Source: Desulfotignum sp. (lineage in GTDB: Bacteria; Desulfobacterota; Desulfobacteria; Desulfobacterales; Desulfobacteraceae). From it: a DNA stretch of 64,000 bases. The first letter of the stretch is position 1; each line of letters starts with the position of its first letter. This document shows, piece by piece, positions 27,951-36,100 of this stretch. The stretch covers positions 37,484-101,483 of the forward strand of contig JAABSO010000011.1 of assembly GCA_011390335.1 (NCBI GenBank), given 5' to 3'. A model generated the notes under the pieces. The model had not been told where the DNA came from, made no database searches, and saw nothing but the letters and a program-made list of their open reading frames with translations. Both the position numbers and the translations under genes were made by a program.

Positions 27951-29267
27951 TTACCGTATGCCGAAAACGTTGTCAGGCAGCCACAGAACGATCTGCGGGA
28001 AAAACAAAATCAGCAGCACAACAAATGCCTGGATGCACAAAAACGGGAGAATAGAACGGTAGATGTCCCCCATGCTGACCTCAGGGGGGGCCACCCCCTT
28101 TAAGTAGAACAAACAGAATCCAAAGGGCGGTGTCAGATAGTCCATCTGTACCTGGGTCATGAAAAGAACACCGAACCACACCGGGTCATAGCCCAGCTGT
28201 ACAATGATGGGCAGAAAAACCGGCACCGTGATCATGATCTGGGTGATTTCATCCAAGAAAAATCCCAGCACAATCATGGTCAGCAATATGATGCCGAAAA
28301 TATATACCGGGTTGTCAATGCCCAGCATCATATCACTGATAATTGTCTGCCCGCCTGTTCGGAAAAACACACTGGTGAAACAGGTGGCACCAAAAAGAAT
28401 CCACATGATCATGCCGTTGATGGCCATGGTCCGGTAACACGATTCCTTGAGCATCTGCCAGTTGAGTTTGCCGTTTAACGCCGCACTGATCAATGCGCCG
28501 CCGGCGCCGACAGCAGCAGCTTCTGTGGGAGAGGCAATACCCTTGAAAATGGAGCCCAGCACCGCAATAATGATCAGCACCGGCAGGATCAGGCTTTTTC
28601 CCAGAGCCAGTTTCTGGCGCCAGGGCAGCCGGTCTTCAGGCGGCAGTGCCGGTGCCATATTCGGCTGGAGAAAGCTTCTGATGCCGATATAGAGAACATA
28701 GCCGAAAACCAGCACCAGCCCCGGAACAATGGCGCCTGCAAACAGCCTGCCGATGGAAACCCGTGCGATCATGGCATAGATAATCAGAGATACGCTGGGG
28801 GGAATCAGAAGACCTAATGCCCCCCCTGCCAGAATCGGACCGATCGCAATGCTTTTGTTATACCGCTGCTTGAGCATGATGGGCAGGGCAATGATGCCCA
28901 TGGTGACAACCCCTGTGGTGCTGACACCTGACATGGCTGCAATAATGGCACAGATAAACACGGTTCCCATGGCCAGGCCGCCCCGCAAGGGGCCCAGTAT
29001 CTGGTGAATAAACGCATACATGTCATGGGCGACGTCCGATTTTTCCAGGACACATGCCATGAAAATGAACAGGGGCATGGCGATCAAAATCATGTTGGAC
29101 ATCATACCAAAGATGTTGGTGGCAACAAAACCCAGGCTGTCCGGACCTAAAAATATTACGGCGGCGATAACCGATGTACCTGCCAGGGTGAACGCCATGG
29201 GAAAACCGGAGATGAGTCCCATCATCAGCCCTGCGATCAAAACCGCCATCGGAATCCATTCAGTCAT
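27951..29267 (-). CDS. TRAP transporter large permease (DctM family)
   Basis: Large membrane subunit (438 aa, about 12 segments) of a Na+-coupled tripartite transporter; it forms the transport channel. Family motifs include GFPMAFTLAG near the N-terminus and SGVSTTGVVTMGIIALPIM. The start is set at 29267, overlapping the small-permease stop by 4 nt; the open frame upstream lies in the small-permease gene. Followed by the proline racemase family gene. Confidence 0.93.
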   Translation of the reverse strand: MTEWIPMAVLIAGLMMGLISGFPMAFTLAGTSVIAAVIFLGPDSLGFVATNIFGMMSNMILIAMPLFIFMACVLEKSDVAHDMYAFIHQILGPLRGGLAMGTVFICAIIAAMSGVSTTGVVTMGIIALPIMLKQRYNKSIAIGPILAGGALGLLIPPSVSLIIYAMIARVSIGRLFAGAIVPGLVLVFGYVLYIGIRSFLQPNMAPALPPEDRLPWRQKLALGKSLILPVLIIIAVLGSIFKGIASPTEAAAVGAGGALISAALNGKLNWQMLKESCYRTMAINGMIMWILFGATCFTSVFFRTGGQTIISDMMLGIDNPVYIFGIILLTMIVLGFFLDEITQIMITVPVFLPIIVQLGYDPVWFGVLFMTQVQMDYLTPPFGFCLFYLKGVAPPEVSMGDIYRSILPFLCIQAFVVLLILFFPQIVLWLPDNVFGIR

Positions 29268-29770
29268 TTTAATTCCTTTCCAGTAATTGCGAAGGTGAGA
29301 ACCCTGATGAACTGGGCGATTCCCTGCAAAAGAAGGAGCAGGGCAGCCACCGGCACAGCAGTCTTGGTGGGCCACAAAGGAGATCCCCAGGGGGAAGGTG
29401 AAACAGTTTGTCCAATTTTTATGGCCCACATGGCAATGGCTGTGCTATGCCAGAGCAGCAAACCGACAAACAAAAAGAAAACCAGATAGGTAAAAGAGTC
29501 AATCATGGCCCTGGCTCTTGGAGAAAAAAGATTGTAAATGATATCGATTTTCACATGCTCATCATAACGCAGCACATATGCCCCGGCCAGCACCGACAAA
29601 AACCCGAACATGTGCATCGTCAACTCGTGGGCCCAGTTGGTAGGGGCGTTAAACACAAATCTCATAGCAACCTCATACAGCAGAATCGCCGTGATGAAAA
29701 CAATCAGAAAACTGACTATTTTACCGCTCCATTCGCTGATACCGTCAATGACGGCCAGGATTTTTTTCAT
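29264..29770 (-). CDS. TRAP transporter small permease (DctQ family)
   Basis: Small membrane subunit of 168 aa with four hydrophobic segments; the region FVFNAPTNWAHELTMHMFG is typical of DctQ. It works with the DctM subunit (4-nt overlap) and the binding protein at 29863. The gene lies just downstream of a strong hairpin (29814-29851). Confidence 0.9.
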   Translation of the reverse strand: MKKILAVIDGISEWSGKIVSFLIVFITAILLYEVAMRFVFNAPTNWAHELTMHMFGFLSVLAGAYVLRYDEHVKIDIIYNLFSPRARAMIDSFTYLVFFLFVGLLLWHSTAIAMWAIKIGQTVSPSPWGSPLWPTKTAVPVAALLLLLQGIAQFIRVLTFAITGKELK

Positions 29771-29813
29771 CCGTAATCCTCTCTTTTTCTATCCGGGATG
29801 AGTAGTTAGATGT

Positions 29814-29851
29814 GAAAAAGACCTTTCCGGCTTAGCAGAAAGGTCTTTTTC
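29814..29851 (-). terminator. Hairpin terminator/attenuator between binding protein and permease genes
   Basis: A perfect 14-bp stem, GAAAAAGACCTTTC with GAAAGGTCTTTTTC, and a 10-nt loop. The T-run is within the stem, so it could work on both strands. Placed directly after the binding-protein gene, it should lower permease expression relative to the binding protein. Confidence 0.75.
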
Positions 29852-29862
29852 ATTAAGGATGT

Positions 29863-30921
29863 TTATTTTTTTTCCCAGTAACCCATTTCAACAGCCCATT
29901 TGTCAACAATGCTGAAAATTTCAGCAAATGCAGGATCTTCCAGGTATTTTTCCGGCACTACTTCTCTGGCCTTGCCTGCAAGGATTTTGGCATCTTTTTC
30001 CGACCATTCGATGATTTCAATGCCTTTTCCTTCAACGTACTCCCATGCTTCAGCTATTTTGCGTTCAGCTTCATAATCGTTTCTTGCTGTACCGGCTTCA
30101 ACCGCTGTTTCCAAAATGGCTTTCAGGTCATCCGGCAGTTTGTTCCATTCTTTGAGGTTCACAATAAGGGCATCTGCTGCAGGTCCTACAGCTTTGGGAT
30201 ATTTGATCCAGTATTTGGTGACTTCATGAAATCCCATATCTACCATATCTGCTGCATGGGAAAAGGTAATGGCATCCACAGCGCCTGTGGACAGCATGGT
30301 ATAGATCTCATCTCCGGGAACCCAGATGGTGCCGGCGCCCAGGTCAGCCAGCTGCAGAGCGATCAATTCAGATGTCCTGAATTTCATCCCATTGATATCA
30401 TCGACCCCGTTAATGGGTTTTTTGGAAATCATGAGGTTATCCAGTGTCCAGTACATGTTGCCCACCAGGTGTACCCCGTGTTTGGCATATTCTTCCCGCA
30501 GAAGCTCCATTATTCTGCCGTCTTCATAGGTTTCATAAAGATAGCGCAGCTCGCCGATGGTTTGGGGAGCGGCAAAACAGTCGCCATGCATGAATGCTAC
30601 AGGCAGCTCACCCGGGAAATATCCCGGCCAGATGAATGTGGCTTTCATGATGCCCATGCCGACGGCACTGAGCTGCTCGGCAACCGGCACAATGGCCCCG
30701 GGTGAACTTGGGGTCATCTGCAGACGTCCGTTGGACATCTTTTCTACTTTTTTTGACACGTAACCGATGGTGTCCCAGGATACGCCTGACGGCAGCCAGG
30801 ATGAGGGCTGCCATTTAAATACTTCGTCTTTGGATTGTGCCTGCGGGGGGGATGTAACCAGCATCAACCCGCAGATCAGTGAAATTGCCAGTCCTCGAAT
30901 AAACAGTCTTTTTTTCAGCAT
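29863..30921 (-). CDS. TRAP transporter substrate-binding protein (DctP family)
   Basis: Periplasmic binding protein of 352 aa with an N-terminal signal peptide (to about residue 29, PPQAQS). DctP-fold marks include NMYWTLDNLMISKKPINGVDDINGMKFRTS and the DEIYTMLSTGAVDAITFSHAAD stretch. It captures a small organic acid or amino acid for the DctQM permease. GGAGGAAAC precedes the ATG. First gene of the minus-strand TRAP-racemase unit. Confidence 0.92.
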   Translation of the reverse strand: MLKKRLFIRGLAISLICGLMLVTSPPQAQSKDEVFKWQPSSWLPSGVSWDTIGYVSKKVEKMSNGRLQMTPSSPGAIVPVAEQLSAVGMGIMKATFIWPGYFPGELPVAFMHGDCFAAPQTIGELRYLYETYEDGRIMELLREEYAKHGVHLVGNMYWTLDNLMISKKPINGVDDINGMKFRTSELIALQLADLGAGTIWVPGDEIYTMLSTGAVDAITFSHAADMVDMGFHEVTKYWIKYPKAVGPAADALIVNLKEWNKLPDDLKAILETAVEAGTARNDYEAERKIAEAWEYVEGKGIEIIEWSEKDAKILAGKAREVVPEKYLEDPAFAEIFSIVDKWAVEMGYWEKK

Positions 30922-30956
30922 GTTTCCTCCTTAAATATGAAATTATCAGCATAGAA

Positions 30957-30969
30957 TATGTGTAACATA
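30957..30969. promoter_or_regulatory. Palindrome upstream of the TRAP operon, possible regulator site
   Basis: TATGT-GTA-ACATA, 36 nt before the DctP start. It could be a site for the nearby GntR regulator but does not match the TGGTATACCA site exactly. Confidence 0.3.
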
Positions 30970-31016
30970 TATATGCTGCGCTTGAAACCTGAATTATACA
31001 TTCTGATAGAACACTT

Positions 31017-31751
31017 CTACATGAATCCTGAAAAAGGACTGCGCACAAGTGCGGTATGCACATAGTTGATCAAGGTAAAAAAATCAAAAACCGGCAGGTT
31101 TACAGCAGACTGGACAGCATGGGCATAGGGGGGAAGATCGCTGCATTCAAGAAGGATGCTGCCGGTATCTGGGTGTTTTTGTATCAGCTCTTTTGTTACT
31201 TTTACCACTTCATTCTGGATTTTTTCAGAGTCCAGGCTGCCTTTTTCTTTGAGGATCGCATCCCTGAATTCCACCTGATTTTCCATGCCTGCAATGGCCA
31301 TGGGCAGATTTTGTGAGACACCCACTGACGTGAAATGTCCTGACTTAAGGCAGGCGGCATTGGCGGTAATGATGCCGATTCTTTTATTGGTTATCTGATG
31401 GATAAGCGGAATCTGCAAGAGGCTGGAAAGAAAAACCGGGATATCAACGCTTTTGGCGACTTCCTGCTGAAAAAGTGCCATGAATCCGCAGGCACCGGTG
31501 ATTGCCCGGACACCACTTTCCTGGAGCCTCACGGCAGCCTGGATAAAAGGTTCTGCCAGTTTTGGATCCTGCTGGTTCAACAGCCTGTCAATGGATGCGC
31601 CGGCCACTTTTTCATACCGGACCGGAAACGGAAAGGTGCTGGCATTTCCGACATTACCGGGTATGCAGGGATAGGCAGCATCCAGGATCAGAATGCCGAT
31701 GGATTCGCCATACCAGGCCTGGGTTTTTTTATTGATGTGATAAACAGTCAT
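31017..31751 (-). CDS. Aspartate/glutamate/hydantoin racemase family protein
   Basis: A 244-aa two-cysteine racemase-fold protein: the first Cys lies in TGACGFMALFQ and the second in LLECSDLPPYAHAV. The family includes aspartate and hydantoin racemases, maleate isomerase and arylmalonate decarboxylase, so the reaction is open. It is transcribed divergently from the GntR gene at 31977 and upstream of the TRAP operon, suggesting a shared pathway with the proline racemase family enzyme. Confidence 0.78.
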   Translation of the reverse strand: MTVYHINKKTQAWYGESIGILILDAAYPCIPGNVGNASTFPFPVRYEKVAGASIDRLLNQQDPKLAEPFIQAAVRLQESGVRAITGACGFMALFQQEVAKSVDIPVFLSSLLQIPLIHQITNKRIGIITANAACLKSGHFTSVGVSQNLPMAIAGMENQVEFRDAILKEKGSLDSEKIQNEVVKVTKELIQKHPDTGSILLECSDLPPYAHAVQSAVNLPVFDFFTLINYVHTALVRSPFSGFM

Positions 31752-31849
31752 TGTCCTCCATCAAATCAGTTGTAATGCGCCTGCCAGCGCTTGTAAAAAA
31801 AGATATGATTCTATAGAAATACCTTTATTTATATTATAAACCCTGTTAA

Positions 31850-31859
31850 TGGTATACCA
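31850..31859. promoter_or_regulatory. Candidate GntR/FadR-type operator
   Basis: TGGTATACCA is a perfect palindrome of the general GntR form (GT-N-AC centre). It lies in the AT-rich divergent region between the racemase family gene and the GntR gene. Confidence 0.5.
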
Positions 31860-31976
31860 GTGGGGGAATTTTCATGTCAAGCTTTTTTTTATTGTGTTTC
31901 CGGTAAAAATTTTTTAATTACAGCACAAAAATAGCGGCAAACCGTCTTACAGCAGCGTTGCAAAAGGCAGAAAATT

Positions 31977-32621
31977 ATGAAAAGCACCATCTACGAAATT
32001 ATGCGGAACCGGATTCTGTACATGGACTATCAGCCCGGCCAGATTCTCAACGAAAAAGTGTTGGGAGAGGAGTTCGGCATCAGCCGGTCACCGGTGCGGG
32101 ATGTGCTCAACCGCCTGGAATGGGAGCAGCTTGTCAGAATCATTCCCAGGACCGGCAGCATGGTAACGGAAATTGAATTCAGTAAAATTATGAATGTGTT
32201 TCAGGTGCGGTTTGTAAGCGAACCCTTTGAAAACCAGCTGGCCGGTGATCAGCTGGATAAGATCCATCTGGATATTCTCGGGAACCTGAAAATCACCTGT
32301 GATGCCCTGTTTGACAATAAAAACCGCAAAGCCCTGGCAGAAGTGGATTTTGCCATCAGGGAGATGATCCATGATGCAGCAGGCAATCCTGTATTGAAAG
32401 AGGTGAACGAGCGGTTGTACACCCAGACCTTCCGGTTGTGGTATGTGGTCATGGACAAAGGGGACTGGAACGAGGAGGTCAAAAGCATGGCAGAAGAGAT
32501 TGATGAGCTGTCGGATCTGATAGTGTCAAAAAAAACCGGACAGCTTGGTGAGGTGAGAAGAGACAGGATCAATAAGCATTTTGAGCGGCTGCGCCAGAAA
32601 TTTTTCAACAGCGCACTTTAG
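31977..32621 (+). CDS. GntR family transcriptional regulator (FCD-like)
   Basis: A 214-aa regulator with winged-helix core LGEEFGISRSPVRDVLNRLEWEQL and an FCD-type ligand domain (VDFAIREMIHDAAGN). It diverges from the Asp/Glu racemase family gene and the TRAP operon, which it likely controls, perhaps through the palindrome at 31850-31859. It is not a close copy of the two GntR regulators at 11914 and 13771. Confidence 0.9.
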   Translation: MKSTIYEIMRNRILYMDYQPGQILNEKVLGEEFGISRSPVRDVLNRLEWEQLVRIIPRTGSMVTEIEFSKIMNVFQVRFVSEPFENQLAGDQLDKIHLDILGNLKITCDALFDNKNRKALAEVDFAIREMIHDAAGNPVLKEVNERLYTQTFRLWYVVMDKGDWNEEVKSMAEEIDELSDLIVSKKTGQLGEVRRDRINKHFERLRQKFFNSAL

Positions 32622-32673
32622 AAACCCTTGCAGGGCGGGCTGACACCCTGTCCTTTTTCCGGCAAGATCATAT

Positions 32674-33306
32674 CTACCTGGTATCCAGTGCCAGTTTTAA
32701 ACCGAATGCAATAAAAACGATTCCTGATAGTTTCTGCATCCAGCTGCCGATACGGGCATTTTCCCGGAGGGTTTGTGTCATGCGGGATGCGGCCTTAGTC
32801 AGAATCAGGCACCAGATGGTGCCGGTGAACAAAAATGTGCCCCCCAGGGCCAGAAAAGGCAGCGGTCCTCTGGCATTTGCCGGGTTGATGAACTGGGGCA
32901 GAAAGGATAAAAAAAACAGGGCAACCTTGGGATTGAGCACATTGGTGATCACCCCCTGTTTGTAAATGGTGACCAGGTCTTTGTCGGAAAACCGGCTGTT
33001 TTGGGTTTCAAATCCAGGGGTTTTTGATGTCAACGCCCTTATCCCCAGAAAAATCAGGTAAAGGGCACCGGCCCATTTCACCAGAAAAAAAGCGACCGCA
33101 GAGGTGGACAGGATCAAAGACAGGCCAAAGGCGGCTGCCAGGACATGGACCACACATCCGGACATGATGCCGGCCACTGACACAAGGCCGGCACGGCTTC
33201 CCTGGGCAATGCTCCGGGTAAGAATATACATGGTGTCCGCCCCCGGGGTCAGATTGAGAATAACGGCTGCTGCCACAAATCCTGCATAATTTTCAATGCC
33301 AAACAT
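32674..33306 (-). CDS. LysE/RhtB family amino-acid exporter
   Basis: Inner-membrane exporter of 210 aa with about six segments. The family mark ILNLTPGADTMYILTRSIAQGSRAG is present near the N-terminus, and KQGVITNVLNPKVALFFLSF follows. Exported substrate unknown. AAAGGAACC precedes the ATG. Convergent with the GntR gene and downstream of ftsY across a long hairpin. Confidence 0.92.
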   Translation of the reverse strand: MFGIENYAGFVAAAVILNLTPGADTMYILTRSIAQGSRAGLVSVAGIMSGCVVHVLAAAFGLSLILSTSAVAFFLVKWAGALYLIFLGIRALTSKTPGFETQNSRFSDKDLVTIYKQGVITNVLNPKVALFFLSFLPQFINPANARGPLPFLALGGTFLFTGTIWCLILTKAASRMTQTLRENARIGSWMQKLSGIVFIAFGLKLALDTR

Positions 33307-33380
33307 AATGGTTCCTTTTCAGCAGGTAAAATGTCACAGGGTAATCGCATGTAGATGCTGGTTCCCATATGTTGCCATAG

Positions 33381-33452
33381 CCTCCTGAGGGTGCTGTGTG
33401 ACAGGACCATCAGATGCTAATCTCGGGCCGGTCACACAGCACCCTCAGGAGG
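33381..33452. terminator. Perfect 22-bp inverted repeat downstream of ftsY
   Basis: CCTCCTGAGGGTGCTGTGTGAC (33381-33402) is mirrored exactly at 33431-33452 around a 28-nt loop. It lies after ftsY on the minus strand and may act as a terminator, though no T-run follows. The loop-side sequence GGACCATCAGA relates it to the repeats at 24814-24860 and 26865-26912. Confidence 0.6.
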
Positions 33453-33502
33453 CGGGTATCAATCAGCTTAACAGGCTGTGGTTACATGCGATGGCCCTGT
33501 GG

Positions 33503-34462
33503 TCAGTCAAACAATGCATTGACAAATCGCACCGCTTCAAATTCCTGAAGGTCATCCAGGCTTTCCCCCACACCGATATACCTTATGGGCAGATGCATGG
33601 TGGAGGCAACCGCAGCCACAATGCCGCCCTTGGCTGTACCGTCCAGTTTGGTCAAAGCCAGTTGCGTCAGAGGGACAGCCTCATGAAATATCTTTGCCTG
33701 GGATATGGCGTTCTGCCCGGTGGTGGCATCCAGCACCATGAGCACCTCATGGGGTGCCCCGGGCATTTTCCTGGCCACGGTGCGCGTTATTTTTTTCAGT
33801 TCCTCCATGAGATTTTTCTGGGTATGCAACCGGCCGGCCGTGTCAATGAGCAGGATATCCATATTCCTTGCTATGGCTGCTTCCACTGCATCATAGGCCA
33901 CTGCCGCAGGATCTGCGCCCTGCTTGTGTTTGACAATGGAGGCCCCGGCCCGCTCTGCCCAGATTCCCACCTGTTCTATGGCTGCGGCCCGGAAGGTGTC
34001 GGCGGCGGCAATGAGCACCTTTTTTTTCTCGCGGGTGAAACGGGTGGCAAGCTTTCCTAAGGTGGTGGTTTTGCCGGTGCCGTTGACCCCTACCACCATG
34101 ATCACATGGGGTCTGGTTACGGCAGAAGCTGTTTTTGGATCCGGCATTTCAGGAAACAGGGCCACCAGTTCCTCTTTGAGTACAGACTTTAACTGGTCTG
34201 CACTGGACAGGCGGCCGGCCCGCTTTTTGATCCGCGCCATCATCTCCATGGTGATGTCCATGCCCAGATCCGAAGTGATCAGCAGTTCTTCCAGTTCCTC
34301 AAATAAAGCCTCGTCGATTTTCCGGGCTGATGTGAAAAGTTCATTGATATCGGTGTTCAATACCTGCCTGGTCTTGCTCAGGCCGGACTTCAACCGGTTG
34401 AAAATACCGGTTTCAGAAGTTTTTATTTCTTTGTCCTTTTTTTTGAATATGCTGAAAGCCAC
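33503..34462 (-). CDS. ftsY: Signal recognition particle receptor FtsY
   Basis: GTPase that docks ribosome-SRP complexes at the inner membrane. The NG domain is complete: G1 GVNGTGKTT at 125-133, then DTAGRLHTQKNLMEEL and TKLDGTAKGG. The acidic N-terminal A-domain is short, as in many non-enteric bacteria; total 319 aa. Single gene here, followed by a long inverted repeat. Confidence 0.96.
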   Translation of the reverse strand: MAFSIFKKKDKEIKTSETGIFNRLKSGLSKTRQVLNTDINELFTSARKIDEALFEELEELLITSDLGMDITMEMMARIKKRAGRLSSADQLKSVLKEELVALFPEMPDPKTASAVTRPHVIMVVGVNGTGKTTTLGKLATRFTREKKKVLIAAADTFRAAAIEQVGIWAERAGASIVKHKQGADPAAVAYDAVEAAIARNMDILLIDTAGRLHTQKNLMEELKKITRTVARKMPGAPHEVLMVLDATTGQNAISQAKIFHEAVPLTQLALTKLDGTAKGGIVAAVASTMHLPIRYIGVGESLDDLQEFEAVRFVNALFD

Positions 34463-34639
34463 GCTTGTATCTCCTTTGGTCCAGTTGGTGTAAAGGTTGT
34501 TTTACATTTTTCCCAAGGTCAAATCAAGCCAAGAAACCGGTAACTACAGATCGTGAAATCATAAATACTTTACTTTCCATGAACAGACCGCTAAATTATA
34601 GATCATCCACACCCATAAACCAGGAACCAGGAATACGCA

Positions 34640-36052
34640 ATGAAAAAACCAGCGGATGAAATCAATTACCGGATGCAGGAGCAGATCGAAAAGCTTCAGT
34701 CCCAGAAGGATGGGTTGATCAAGGAACTGGATGCCATTGAAGAGCGGTTTGAAAAAACCCAGCGGTTGTACCGCAGATATATGCCCATCGTCCTGGATGT
34801 GGTGGGAACCGGGGATACCGTTTTTTCAAAAGCCTGTCAGAGCCTGGGCCAGGCCTTTAAGAAAGAGGCATCCCCGGAGAAGATGGCCTATGTGTTTGAG
34901 CAGTTGAAAACCGCAATGATCCAGGATGATATCGGGCCTGTGCCGGTGAAAAAGAAAAAAGGAATCCTGGCTTCCTTTTTACAGCCATCTACAGACAATT
35001 TTTTTGAAAAATTCAAAGAAGACTACCATGATGTGCTCAACAAACTGAGATCCACTCTGGAAAAAAAATATGTTCCCCGGCTGGACAATATTCTGGAGAT
35101 GCTGGGAAAAGCAGATGATACCAGTGATATTTCCGATATCCGTGAAAGCATTTTCAACCTGATTTTTCTGTATATTTCCGATACCAGTAAAGACCGTGAA
35201 AAAGTCACGGTCTTTATCCGGGAAATCGTGGAAAAAATTCTGGAAATTGAAACCAAACTGGCTGATTCATTTGAACATACCCATTCCATGGATGTTTCCA
35301 ACAAAGGGTTTGAAACCGTGCTGCAAAACGAAATGCACCAATTGCAGACCGAAGCCGATGTGACAGACAGCCTGGAGGATTTAAAGCGCCAGGTCACCCT
35401 GCGCCTGGCATCCATTGAAAATGCCCTTTCCAGAAAGCAGATGACAGACCAGGCCATCCGCCAAAAAGTAGAGAAAAATCAGCGTATTTTCAAGACCGGA
35501 TTTGTAAAACTGCGCCTGGAACTGGATGAAGCCACCCGCTACGCTGAAGAGCTGGAGAAAAAACTGCACCAGGACCAGTTGACAGGGGCGTATAACCGCC
35601 GGGCCTATGACAAGAAAATCCATGAAGAAATGGAACGGTTCAAGCGGTACGGCACCATGTTTTCCCTTCTGGTCATTGATGCGGACAGCTTTAAAATCAT
35701 CAATGACCGGTTCGGCCATGCCATCGGGGACCGCTGCCTGAAGGAGATCATCAAGCGGACCCTGCCTTTGCTGCGTACAAATGATATGCTGGCCCGCTAC
35801 GGCGGTGAAGAGTTCACTGTGGTCATGCCTGAAACCGATGAAACAGGTGCCAGAAATGTTGCGGAAAAAATCCGGCAGACCATTGAAAAAATTGAGTTCT
35901 TATACAAGCAGGAAACCGTGCGCATTACCGTGAGTATCGGGGTTTCCCAGGTAAAACAGGGGGAAAAGACCCATCAGGACCTGTTTGAAAGAGCAGATTT
36001 GGCCGTGTTCAAGGCCAAGGAGAAAGGCCGGAACCAGGTGCAGGTATATTGA
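34640..36052 (+). CDS. Diguanylate cyclase (GGDEF domain)
   Basis: A 470-aa enzyme that makes cyclic di-GMP. The C-terminal GGDEF domain has the active-site sequence RYGGEEF (G388-F392) and an inhibitory I-site RTND at 379-382, so product feedback is likely. The N-terminal about 300 residues are helical and coiled-coil-rich with no membrane segment or known sensor that I can name. Single gene between ftsY (divergent) and the phosphofructokinase gene. Confidence 0.92.
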   Translation: MKKPADEINYRMQEQIEKLQSQKDGLIKELDAIEERFEKTQRLYRRYMPIVLDVVGTGDTVFSKACQSLGQAFKKEASPEKMAYVFEQLKTAMIQDDIGPVPVKKKKGILASFLQPSTDNFFEKFKEDYHDVLNKLRSTLEKKYVPRLDNILEMLGKADDTSDISDIRESIFNLIFLYISDTSKDREKVTVFIREIVEKILEIETKLADSFEHTHSMDVSNKGFETVLQNEMHQLQTEADVTDSLEDLKRQVTLRLASIENALSRKQMTDQAIRQKVEKNQRIFKTGFVKLRLELDEATRYAEELEKKLHQDQLTGAYNRRAYDKKIHEEMERFKRYGTMFSLLVIDADSFKIINDRFGHAIGDRCLKEIIKRTLPLLRTNDMLARYGGEEFTVVMPETDETGARNVAEKIRQTIEKIEFLYKQETVRITVSIGVSQVKQGEKTHQDLFERADLAVFKAKEKGRNQVQVY

Positions 36053-36100
36053 TCCTTTCCTGACACCGGCATGAAACCATAAAAAAACAAAGGAGTGTGC

